Of a stretch of DNA of 37,653 bases, positions 30,239-37,653 are shown one piece after another (position 1 is the stretch's first letter; each line of letters begins with the position of its first letter). Source of the DNA: an uncultured Veillonellaceae bacterium (lineage in GTDB: Bacteria; Bacillota; Negativicutes; Selenomonadales; Selenomonadaceae). The notes under the pieces were generated by a model. That model was not told the DNA's origin. It searched no databases and saw nothing but the letters and a program-made list of their open reading frames with translations. The stretch is taken from the NCBI GenBank assembly GCA_900315575.1, contig OMZR01000026.1, forward strand, positions 1 through 37,653, in the 5' to 3' direction. The translations under genes and the position numbers were made by a program.

Positions 30239-32041
30239 ATGAAAAAGACAAGGAAGCTCCTGGCGGCGTTCGTCGGCGCATGCTGTGCAATCGGTGCGTT
30301 CTGCATGTCCGGCGGGACGGCCGCCGCGCAGGTCTCGGTTTTCTGCTATCACGAAATCGAGAAGCCGAAAGACCCCTATGCCATCCCGCAAAGAGAGCTG
30401 GAGCAGCAGATCAAGGACTGGAAGGCGCAGGGCTACCGCTTCGTTTCGCTCGATGAATACGAAGCCTACATGAAAGGCGAGCTCACGCTCCCCGAAAAAA
30501 GCGTCATGCTGACATTTGACGACGGCTATGCGTCCGTCTACACGAAGGTTTATCCGCTGCTCCAGAAATATCAGGTCCCGGCGATGATTGCACTCGTTAC
30601 TTCGTGGACGGAGGGCGAGAGCAAGCCAAGCGACGTCGGCGACCTCCTGACATGGGAGCAGATTCGCGAGATGGAGGCGAGCGGCCTCGTGAGCGTCGTG
30701 TCGCATACGCATGCCATGCACAAGCAGCAGGCCATCGACCCGCAGGGGGACCGCAATGCCGTAGCGGGCAGTCATCTCTATTTCCAGAACCTCCCGCAGG
30801 CGGACGGCAGTGTCCAGAATCGCTACGAGACGGAAGAAGAATATCAGACCCGTCTCCAGCAGGATTTGAAGAAGGTCCAGTCGGTCTTTGAAGAGCGCCT
30901 TGGCCATCCCGCCCGCGCCATCGTATGGCCGTATGGCACATTTTCCGGCGAAGCGCAGCGAGCTGCGCAGGCAGCCGGTATGGAAGCCGCGTTCAATCTG
31001 AATGCGAGCGCGAACAACACGCCGGGTCAGACGACCCTCATGAATTCGAACCGTGCCCTGATTTCCAAAACGACGCAGAAAAAGGAAATCCAGCATGACC
31101 TTGCGGGCTATCGGGTGCCCATCCGCATGGCGCAGGTGGACATCGACGCCATCTATGACGAAGACCCCGCCGTGCTCCGCGAGAACATCCGCGGCGTCAT
31201 CGAACATCTCAACAACAACAAGATCAACCTCGTCGCGCTGCAGGCATTCGCCGACCCCGACGGCGATGGCAACGTGGACAAAGTCTATTTTGAGAATTCC
31301 GTCGTACCCGTCGAAGCAGACGTCTTCAACACCGTGGCGGACGCCATCGAGGCCGACGGCATCGACGTCGTGGCCTGGCTGCCGGGCCTGAGCTACACCG
31401 CGCTCGCAGCGGCGGACGGCAGCAACCTCGTACAGGCGGATGGCGAAGCGGGCTGGTATCATCGCCTGTCGCCGTTCGATGCGGCGAACGAAGCGAAGCT
31501 CGTGGCGCTCTACCGCGATCTCGGACGCTACACCGTGGCGCAGGGCGTTTTGTTCCAGGACGACCTCTACATGAACGATTTTGAAGACGTTTCGCCTGCG
31601 GCAAAGGGCGCGAATACGGCAGCGAAAACGAAGCGCCTGACCGACCTCTCGCTCGCGCTCGGCGCGGCATTCCGCGAAAGCCATCCCGATGGCCTGCTGC
31701 TGCGCGACATCTACGACGAAGTCGTGCTGAATCCGGCGTCGGAAGAATGGTTCGCGCAAAACTACAAAGACTGCCTGCAGCACTACGACTACGTCGTCGT
31801 CATGGCGTATCCGTACATGGATCACGAAAAGAAGCCGCTCGACTTCCTCGCTCGCGTCGCCAAGGCCGTCGAGAAAGCTGGCGGCACAGACAAGACCATC
31901 GTCAAGATCCAGTCGTACGACTGGGAGAAGGAACGCTGGTTCAGCAACAAGAATTTTTCTGCCCAGATGAAGACGCTGAAGCAGGCCGGCATCCGGAACC
32001 TGGGATACTATCCGAACACATTCTGCTACTGGGAGAGATGA
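30239..32041 (+). CDS. pgaB: PgaB-like poly-N-acetylglucosamine deacetylase/hydrolase
   Basis: The protein has 600 residues and an exported N-terminus (LLAAFVGACCAIGAFCMSGG). The polysaccharide-deacetylase domain (about 35-260) shows FCYHEI, the catalytic LTFDDGYASVYT and SVVSHTHAMH. The second domain (about 290-600) is the glycoside-hydrolase-like module of PgaB, with VDIDAIYDEDP, LFQDDLYMND and MAYPYMD. PgaB deacetylates part of the polymer in the periplasm, which export requires. No lipobox is clearly placed, although two Cys lie in the hydrophobic segment. The frame is open from ATG 30227, which abuts its ribosome site; ATG 30239 is preferred. It starts 5 nt after the pgaA stop. Confidence 0.9.
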   Translation: MKKTRKLLAAFVGACCAIGAFCMSGGTAAAQVSVFCYHEIEKPKDPYAIPQRELEQQIKDWKAQGYRFVSLDEYEAYMKGELTLPEKSVMLTFDDGYASVYTKVYPLLQKYQVPAMIALVTSWTEGESKPSDVGDLLTWEQIREMEASGLVSVVSHTHAMHKQQAIDPQGDRNAVAGSHLYFQNLPQADGSVQNRYETEEEYQTRLQQDLKKVQSVFEERLGHPARAIVWPYGTFSGEAQRAAQAAGMEAAFNLNASANNTPGQTTLMNSNRALISKTTQKKEIQHDLAGYRVPIRMAQVDIDAIYDEDPAVLRENIRGVIEHLNNNKINLVALQAFADPDGDGNVDKVYFENSVVPVEADVFNTVADAIEADGIDVVAWLPGLSYTALAAADGSNLVQADGEAGWYHRLSPFDAANEAKLVALYRDLGRYTVAQGVLFQDDLYMNDFEDVSPAAKGANTAAKTKRLTDLSLALGAAFRESHPDGLLLRDIYDEVVLNPASEEWFAQNYKDCLQHYDYVVVMAYPYMDHEKKPLDFLARVAKAVEKAGGTDKTIVKIQSYDWEKERWFSNKNFSAQMKTLKQAGIRNLGYYPNTFCYWER

Positions 32042-32076
32042 CACAGCTTTGAAATCTTACGAAAGGACTGTTTGAT

Positions 32077-33321
32077 ATGACCGCGAATGGATTCGTGGAA
32101 ATCATGAAAGCGTATGTTTTTTTCTATCCGCTCATCATGAGCATCGCCTGGATCATCGGCGGCATCTTCTTTTATTGGCGCAGGGAAAAAGGACACAGCA
32201 AGGAGCCGCCGAAGCTCAAAGAGCATCCGAAGGTCAGTGTCCTGATCCCCGCGCACAACGAAGAGCGCGACCTGCGCGATGCCGTCACATCGATTTACAG
32301 CAACTGCTATGAAAATCTCGATGTCATCGTCATCGACGACGCCAGCACGGATGGCACGCAGGATGTCATCGAGCGCCTCATGGTGGAATATCCGACGCTC
32401 CGCGTCGTCCGCCTGACGCGGAACATGGGCAAGGCGAACGCCCTCAATGCGGCGCTGCCGATGACGCGGGGCGAGATCATCGTCACGCTCGACGCGGACA
32501 GCATGCTCGACGAGCACGCCATCGAATGGGCGGTCTGGCATTTCGTCAACTTCCCGCGCGTCGGTGCCGTGACCGGCAACCCGCGCGTCCGCAACCGCAC
32601 GACGCTGCTCGCGAAAATCCAGACCGCGGAATACGCGAGCGTCATCAGCCTCATCAAGCGCACGCAGCGCCTCGTCGGCAAGCTCATGACCGTCTCCGGC
32701 GTCGTCGCGGCCTGGCGGAAGACGGCGATCGTCGGCGCCGGCGGCTGGGACCCGCGCTCCGTGACGGACGACATCGACATGACATGGCGTCTCGAGACGC
32801 GCTTCTGGGACATCCGCTACGAGCCGAACATGCTCTGCTGGATGCTCGTGCCCGAGACGCTCCGGGGCATCTGGCGCCAGCGCTTGCGATGGGCGCAGGG
32901 CGGCGTCGAAGTCATCCGTATGCACAAAGGCGTCTGGACAGACTGGCGCGAACGGCGCATCTGGCCAATCTACGTCGAGTATGTCATGGGCATCCTGTGG
33001 TCGTATGCGTTCCTCGCGTATCTCCTGCTCTGGGGGATGAGCCAGCTCACGGGCGTCGGGCGGGAGATCGTCGGCAATCCGTTCTGGGGTTGGAACGGCG
33101 CCGTCATCGCCTGCGTCTGCCTGCTCCAGTTTGCCATCAGCGTCCTGCTCGACATGCGCTATGACGAAGATTTGTGGAAAGTGATTTTCTGGGTCGTCTG
33201 GTATCCCGTCGTGTACTGGGCCTTCAATGCGATGGCGGCAGCCGTTTCGTTCCCGAAAGGGCTGTTGCGTTCCATGGAGCAGCCGGCGACCTGGGTGAGT
33301 CCTGACAGGGGGGTTCGATGA
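32077..33321 (+). CDS. pgaC: PgaC-like family 2 glycosyltransferase
   Basis: The protein has 414 residues with an N-terminal membrane segment (IIMSIAWIIGGIFFY) and several C-terminal ones. The GT2 core has SVLIPAHNEERDL, VIVIDDASTDGT, ATVTLDADS-like IIVTLDADSML, TDDIDMTWRL and the QxxRW motif as QRLRWAQGG. This enzyme polymerises UDP-GlcNAc into beta-1,6-GlcNAc at the inner membrane and in E. coli works with PgaD under c-di-GMP control. AAAGGA precedes the ATG. The stop overlaps the start of the next gene (ATGA), as expected for the PgaC/PgaD pair. Confidence 0.93.
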   Translation: MTANGFVEIMKAYVFFYPLIMSIAWIIGGIFFYWRREKGHSKEPPKLKEHPKVSVLIPAHNEERDLRDAVTSIYSNCYENLDVIVIDDASTDGTQDVIERLMVEYPTLRVVRLTRNMGKANALNAALPMTRGEIIVTLDADSMLDEHAIEWAVWHFVNFPRVGAVTGNPRVRNRTTLLAKIQTAEYASVISLIKRTQRLVGKLMTVSGVVAAWRKTAIVGAGGWDPRSVTDDIDMTWRLETRFWDIRYEPNMLCWMLVPETLRGIWRQRLRWAQGGVEVIRMHKGVWTDWRERRIWPIYVEYVMGILWSYAFLAYLLLWGMSQLTGVGREIVGNPFWGWNGAVIACVCLLQFAISVLLDMRYDEDLWKVIFWVVWYPVVYWAFNAMAAAVSFPKGLLRSMEQPATWVSPDRGVR

Positions 33322-33728
33322 TGAAACAGCAGAAACCAGTCATTGATTGCAGTGAAAAAAGAAACATTCTGATCCGTCGGGCGGAACAGCTCATTTCCAC
33401 CATCGCCACATTCGTCTTGTGGATTGTCGCGTTCTACGCCATCCGCCACATCCTCGTGCTCGGGAACTATCCGCAGGATTCGATGATGAAAGTCCTCGCC
33501 ATCCTGCTCCTCGCGACGCTCCTGCTCCTCTTCACGAGCGCATTCTGGCAAGTGTACAACATCTGCCTCTTCCGCGGCCGCGACCGTCGCAAAGCCGTCC
33601 CGATGCCATCGGAAGAACAGCTGGCCGCCACATTCTCCATGACGCTCCAGACCTACGAAGCCGTCCAGCACAGCGCATACGTCGAAGTCTCATCGCTCGA
33701 CGGCAGGGGATATTGCGTGATGAAATGA
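33318..33728 (+). CDS. pgaD: PgaD-like accessory membrane protein
   Basis: The 136-residue protein has two membrane segments (about 27-48 and 57-78), followed by a cytoplasmic tail with RGRDRRKAVPMPSEEQLAATF. Size, topology, position after pgaC and 4-nt overlap identify it as PgaD-like; sequence alone is less specific. In E. coli PgaC and PgaD together bind c-di-GMP and are unstable without it. The arginines in the FRGRDRR loop are plausible for such contact, but this is inference. It is the last gene of the operon; no terminator is seen before the toxin-antitoxin promoter, 42 bp downstream. Confidence 0.8.
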   Translation: MMKQQKPVIDCSEKRNILIRRAEQLISTIATFVLWIVAFYAIRHILVLGNYPQDSMMKVLAILLLATLLLLFTSAFWQVYNICLFRGRDRRKAVPMPSEEQLAATFSMTLQTYEAVQHSAYVEVSSLDGRGYCVMK

Positions 33729-33769
33729 ATGGTATGAAAAAGATCGAGGCCGCAGAACGTGTCAATCTC

Positions 33770-33798
33770 TTGCCCCAGAGTTTTTTTTATCGTATAAT
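33770..33798 (+). promoter_or_regulatory. Sigma-70-type promoter of the toxin-antitoxin pair
   Basis: TTGCCC (33770-33775), 17-bp spacer, TATAAT (33793-33798). The consensus -10 and an AT-rich spacer stand out from the surroundings. No box copy is present. Confidence 0.75.
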
Positions 33799-33829
33799 AA
33801 ACAGAGAAGTAGCAGGGAGGGTGAGCAGT

Positions 33830-34036
33830 ATGAAAACGTTGGACGGTGTTCTTCGACCGGAAGTGCTGGCGAAATTGAAAAAAGAGGCGCGTCAGAATAC
33901 GCATTATAACGAAAACGGATATGCGACGATGAAACGTGGCAGCGAGATCGATGAAGACGATGTTTGGGAGAAGGACTATGAGGAGCTGATCAAAGCTGAA
34001 CGAAGATCTGCTGTTGCAACTGCTGAAACCGCGTGA
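33830..34036 (+). CDS. Probable antitoxin
   Basis: The 68-residue protein is charged and has no recognised DNA-binding fold (MKTLDGVLRPEVLAKLKKEA, then GSEIDEDDVWEKDYEELIKAE). ATG 33830 lies 8 nt after GGGAGGG. The frame is open much further upstream into the pga operon, but that part is shadow sequence. Its last 23 nt overlap the PemK/MazF-like toxin, the standard order and coupling for a type II antitoxin. The acidic C-terminal helix fits a toxin-wrapping tail. The call rests mostly on context. Confidence 0.7.
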   Translation: MKTLDGVLRPEVLAKLKKEARQNTHYNENGYATMKRGSEIDEDDVWEKDYEELIKAERRSAVATAETA

Positions 34037-34337
34037 CATCTGGCTTGCGTATTTTCCCTACGAAGACCGGCCAGATGAAGGAAAGGTTCGTCCCGTTCTT
34101 GTTCTGGACGTGCAACAGGAGACAGCAGAAGTCCTCGTCATGATGATTACGTCTCATCCGCCTCGAAGTGATGATGATATTGCCATAGAACATTGGGCGG
34201 AGATTCCATTGTTGCATCAGTCTACTCTTCGTACCCAGCGCGTCCAGTTTGTATCTGTTCGAAACATCCGAAAGCGTCTGGGCAAATGTCCGCAGGCGGA
34301 ATGGGTGCTTGCGCTTGAAAAACTAAATGAGAGATAA
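34014..34337 (+). CDS. PemK/MazF-family toxin (endoribonuclease)
   Basis: The 107-residue product has the family opening KPRDIWLAYFPYEDRPDEGKVRPVLVLDV, with the GKVRP element that holds a catalytic Arg, and a compact beta-rich body; family members cut mRNA or other RNA at short motifs. No ATG is available: the frame is bounded upstream by TGA 33987-33989 and offers only CTG 33996 or TTG 34014 before the conserved Lys-Pro-Arg. Start by TTG inside the antitoxin gene would keep toxin output low and coupled to antitoxin translation. A terminator follows 10 bp after the stop. Confidence 0.85.
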   Translation: MQLLKPRDIWLAYFPYEDRPDEGKVRPVLVLDVQQETAEVLVMMITSHPPRSDDDIAIEHWAEIPLLHQSTLRTQRVQFVSVRNIRKRLGKCPQAEWVLALEKLNER

Positions 34338-34347
34338 AGCCACGACG

Positions 34348-34388
34348 AAAAAGGAGGTACTTCCTGCTGGGAGGTCCCTCCTTTTTTT
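34348..34388 (+). terminator. Rho-independent terminator after the toxin gene
   Basis: AAAAAGGAGG and CCTCCTTTTTTT flank an inner region with a further GGGAGGTCCC-like pairing. The T-run is seven long. It lies 9 bp before box promoter E. Confidence 0.75.
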
Positions 34389-34396
34389 ATTTTCTG

Positions 34397-34463
34397 CATT
34401 TCGTGCCAAAAAAGTGCATTTCGTGCCACATTCCCCCATCTGCGAGGGATTTTGTGGTATGGT
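34397..34463 (+). promoter_or_regulatory. Direct-repeat box promoter E (adhesin)
   Basis: Two identical TGCATTTCGTGCCA copies have cores at 34397 and 34417 (20 bp). The extended -10 TGGTATGGT has its hexamer at 34458-34463, 41 bp after the second core. Confidence 0.8.
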
Positions 34464-34490
34464 AGCGGTGTGAAAGAAGGAACTAGGAAA

Positions 34491-34511
34491 GCCTCCCCCA
34501 ACGGGGGAGGC
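34491..34511. repeat. GC hairpin in the adhesin leader
   Basis: GCCTCCCCC/GGGGGAGGC around AAC lies between promoter E and the adhesin ATG. It is the same dispersed hairpin as at 19643. It would fold in the mRNA leader 20 nt before the ribosome site, without a T-run. Confidence 0.65.
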
Positions 34512-34870
34512 AGGAATCGTACAAGGGAGTGGAGCATTATGAAGACGACATGCCGTACAACGCATATTTACAAACCGCACAGCAGGGCGGAGCGGGCGCT
34601 GGTGCTCGCGGTGCTCACGGCGCTGCTGTCGGGCGCGGCGGCGACGCCGGCGATGGCGAGAGATCGAACGATTGCAGAGGACGAAACGGTCACGGTGACG
34701 AATGCGACGAGGGAAACCAATCACAGGGCATGTCTCACATACAGTGCGACGGAAAAAGAGTCCGACACGAACAACATCACGAACAGCACCTCCGGCAACA
34801 CGCTCACCCTTCTTGGTACGGTGGATGCCAGCGTAGGGAATTATATGGCATGGATTACACCTGCTTATTC

Positions 34871-34877
34871 GGGGGGG
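34871..34877 (+). repeat. Homopolymeric G7 tract (candidate phase-variation switch)
   Basis: Seven G in codons following Tyr-Ser shift the adhesin out of frame. One added G makes the upstream and downstream coding parts continuous (AYSGG then ADVLSKN). Confidence 0.8.
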
Positions 34878-34997
34878 CAGATGTCCTCTCTAAGAACCAT
34901 GTATTCATCCAAGGCGGCACGACCTACTATGGGATTGTTTATGGCTGCTGGTCCAAGAGCGGCGCGGTGAAAGAGAACCGGGTGGATATGTCGGTCG

Positions 34998-35625
34998 GCA
35001 ATGTCAATTTTGCCTACGGCGGCTGGTCCGTAAATGGCGACGCGACGGACAACACCGTCGCGCTCACCGGCGGCAAGATCTCTGGCGATGCCTACGGCGG
35101 CCACTCCAACAATGGCGCCGTGACGGGCAATAAAGTCGCGATCTCCGGCGGCACGGCTCTCTGGGTCTGCGGCGGCCATTCCGAAAATGGCGCCGTGACG
35201 AAAAACACCGTCGCGATCACCGGCGGCACCGTCGGGATCGCCCAGGGCGGCTATGCCACTCAGTATGGCGCCGTGACAAACAACACCGTCACGCTCGCAG
35301 GAGGCACGGTCAAACTTGTCGTCGGCGGCCAGTCCGACAATAATGGCGACGTGACGGACAACACCGTCACGATCTCCGGCGGCACCGTCCAATATTCTGA
35401 TGTGGGCGTCTACGGCGGCCGCTCCGTGAAGGGCACCGTGAAGAACAATCACGTGAACATATCAGCCGGTACGGTCGATGGCAGTTACCCATCTACATCT
35501 AGTGGCATCTTCGGCGGCTGTTCCTATAATGGCGCCGCGACAAACAACAACACCGTCACGATCACCGGCGGCAAGATCACGGGCAAGGTGGTCGGCGGTG
35601 CGAGCAATACCGCGACGGACAACAA
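34998..35625 (+). repeat. Degenerate in-frame adhesin repeats
   Basis: About nine degenerate units of 60-75 bp encode patterns such as GGHSNNGAVTGNKVAISGGT and GGYATQYGAVTNNTVTLAGG. Each holds a YGG/CGG/VGG turn and an N-T-V strand. A second cluster lies at about 37150-37440. Such repeats are prone to recombination. Confidence 0.7.
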
Positions 35626-37653
35626 CATCATCCTCGCCAAAGGCGCAGCCGCAGCCAATCTGCAGAGCGCCACGCTCTACGGCTCTATCCGAGACGCCTC
35701 CTACCATGGAGACGTCAGCCTCCCAGACACCCACAGCGGCAACACGTTGACGGTCGAGGGGGAGAAAAACATCACGGTCGCGAACGTGAAAAACTTTGAT
35801 ATTTACAATTTCGTCCTCCCCGCCGACGTGCAGAACGAAGCCCCCTTCCTCATTATCAACGATGGCGGCGATACAGACCTCGGGAAAGCATCGGTGACGG
35901 TCACGGGCGAACCAGCCCTTTCCCTCAACACGGGCGACACGCTCTACCTGCTGAAAAAAACCAGCGGCGCCCTCACAAACATCGGCGAAACGAACCTCGT
36001 CTACACGAACAAAGCGGGAAACGCCACGGTCCGTACCCCGGGCACGCTGGCGTCGGACGGCAAAATGACCGTCGGCGACAAGACGTACTGCACGTTCGAC
36101 CTTTCCCCCGATGTGACGAACGGCTACAAGTTCCTCGCCTCCAAGTACCTGGCAAAGAAGAAGATCGGCATCGATAACGTGGCGGTGACGACGAGCGGAG
36201 GAGTCCTCAGCAAGGGAGACAGGCTCGCCCTGGTGGACGGCACCGCCGTCACGCCCACGTACACCGGCGACGCAAAAGCGGTGGATGTCACCTACGAGAA
36301 CGACGACAAAACCGCCACCATCCAGACGACGGGCACGGTGAAAGCGGACGGCAAAAACCTCGTCCTGGACATTGACGGCGTGAAGTACCATTTCGTCCTT
36401 GCCCCGACGATGGTGAAAGGAGATACGTTCCTCACGTCTGCGAACACGGGAGAAACGAAGATCGACGCCGACGACGTGACGCTCGACGAGAGCAAACTTG
36501 CCAATCAAATGCTTTCCCTCCGCAAAGGCGATACCGTCTACCTGCTGAAGAACGACACGGCGGGCACGCTCGCGTATACCGAGACCAGCGGCGCAAAAGA
36601 GCTGAACCACACCTACGAAAACAGCACGGACGCCGGAACCGCTACGGTCACGACGCATGGCAAAGTGGAGGCAAGCGGCAACGACCTCGTTTTGAATGTC
36701 AACAATGTGAACTATACGTTCACGCTCGCTCCTGCCGTGACAAGTGGGGCGAAGCTCCTTTCCCTTTCAAGCGCGGGAGAAACGAAAATCTACCAAGACG
36801 ACGTGAAAGTGACTGCCAGCGACGCGCTGAAGAATCTCAAGGCGAAGGACAAAGTCTATCTGATCCAGAATACGGGCGGCGGCAAGCTGAGCGCTGATGG
36901 CACGAAGACCGTCACGCTGCCCATCGTCTTCCAAAACGTCACGGGCACGGTGGCAGCTGTTGACAACAACCTCGTCCTCACAATCACAAACGCGGAATCC
37001 CTTACGCCTGCGGATAGTTCCTATAAATATATCGTCATCGTGGAAGATGCAACGAAAAGCGCGAAGAACGCGGTCACGGTCGGCACGGGCGAAACTGCCG
37101 ACAAGAGCGCCATCGCCGCTTTGGCGAAGAGCGACACGGATGATACGGAGCTGAAGGACAACACTCTGACCGTCAATGGCAAGGTGACCGACCGCGCCGT
37201 CGGCGCGAACAGCGTGGCTGGCAATGCCACGCAGAACAACGTCACGATCGGCGCTGGCGCAACCGTGGACGGCTTCGTCGCCGGCGGCATGACGCAGGAC
37301 GGGACGGCGAATAACAATACCGTCACCATCAACGGCGGCACGGTCACGGGCGACGTCTACGGCGGTTATAGCGAAAAGGAAGCCACGGGCAACACCGTCA
37401 CGATGAGTGGCGGCACGGTCAAAGGGACGATTTACGGCAGCAACCTTGGCAGCGGCACGAGTTCCGGCACGACGGTGAAGAAAAGCAGTCCGCGGCGGGC
37501 GCCAGCTTTGACGGAAACTGAAAGCACCTCCAGCGGCAATACGATGAAGATTTATGGAAAGGACAACACGGCTGGCAATATCGCGAAGTTCGACAACTAC
37601 AACTTCTATCTCCCCGCCGGGACGTCGAACGGAGCCACCATGCTCCATCTCAC

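Larger units (their letters stand above)
34539..37653 (+). pseudogene. Repeat-rich autotransporter-like adhesin, out of frame at a G7 tract (3' end outside window)
   Basis: ATG 34539 starts an exported protein (ERALVLAVLTALLSGAAATPAMA-RD) that runs as DASVGNYMAWITPAYSGG to a G7 run at 34871-34877 and then hits a stop at 34968-34970. From the G-run on, coding continues in another frame without a stop to the window edge, more than 900 codons. It begins ADVLSKNHVFIQGGTTYYG and repeats units such as NTVTISGGTV, VYGGYS and NGAVT about every 20-25 residues, typical of beta-helical passenger domains. A G8 or G5 run would restore one frame. Domains with YLLKK/YLLKN (near 35950 and 36540) recur. It is reported as interrupted, but phase variation is the likelier reason. 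The beta-barrel would lie beyond the window. GGGAGTGGAG precedes the ATG; box promoter E drives it. Confidence 0.8.

Noticed and set aside
33419-33829. Long 5' extension of the antitoxin frame
   Set aside because: It overlaps pgaD in another frame and the toxin-antitoxin promoter; the ribosome site supports ATG 33830.
8756-34463. The paired TGCATTTCGTGCCA copies as a CRISPR array or mobile repeat
   Set aside because: Only two or three copies occur per site, spacers are 6 bp, all sites are upstream of genes on the same strand, and distance to the -10 is constant, which fits an operator.
34539-34970. Short 143-residue exported protein as a complete gene
   Set aside because: The sequence after the G-run in this frame loses the repeat pattern while another frame carries it on without stop, so this is the 5' part of the adhesin.
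34865-37648. Minus-strand frames covering the adhesin
   Set aside because: They mirror the repeat-rich plus-strand frame; Gly/Thr/Asn repeats on the plus strand explain the lack of stops.

Overview
The window looks like chromosome of a high-GC diderm Firmicute, most likely a Negativicutes member of the Selenomonas/Mitsuokella type. The reasons are strong AGGAGG ribosome sites and Firmicute families (LytTR regulators, a bleomycin-hydrolase-type aminopeptidase, YdjI/YdjG-like proteins) side by side with outer-membrane proteins (a PgaA-like barrel, an autotransporter-like adhesin). The taxon is an inference; no rRNA or tRNA gene was seen.

Layout. 1-5.6 kb: the end of a nitroreductase, a deleted and frameshifted UvrA-like remnant, a DASS anion transporter divergent from a LysR regulator, and an aminopeptidase C. 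5.7-12.4 kb: a clostripain-type lipoprotein, two related proteins with extreme Asp/Glu tails, a small coiled protein, a DUF4337 protein cut short by an in-frame stop, and a secreted 5'-nucleotidase. 12.5-14.9 kb: a small membrane protein, a TPR-containing exported protein whose frame runs into the next gene, a CAP-domain exported protein with an acidic linker, and a DUF4870-like protein. 15.0-18.4 kb: a LytTR regulator, a 7TM sensor kinase and a second LytTR regulator. 18.5-24.9 kb: an HD-GYP regulator, a lone receiver, two BMP-type binding proteins and a hybrid kinase with a C-terminal HPt. 25-28.1 kb: an SPFH protein and a zinc-ribbon membrane protein, each preceded by a MITE-like element. 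28.2-33.7 kb: a pgaABCD-like operon for poly-N-acetylglucosamine. 33.8-34.3 kb: a PemK/MazF-type toxin-antitoxin pair. 34.4 kb to the end: a repeat-rich autotransporter-like adhesin interrupted at a run of seven G.

The main discovery candidate is a promoter architecture that occurs five times. Two direct copies of TGCATTTCGTGCCA lie exactly 20 bp apart, and the CATTTCG/CGTTTCG core of the second copy starts exactly 41 bp before the first base of an extended -10 (TGnTANNNT), with no clear -35. The five promoters precede the acidic secreted protein, the small-membrane/CAP operon, the HD-GYP/BMP/hybrid-kinase operon, the pga operon and the adhesin. Paired direct repeats two helical turns apart upstream of a -35-less promoter are typical of LytTR-type activators, and two LytTR regulators with a cognate kinase sit among the five promoters. 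I infer a surface/biofilm regulon that links exopolysaccharide, c-di-GMP turnover, a ligand-sensing phosphorelay, acidic exported proteins and a phase-variable adhesin.
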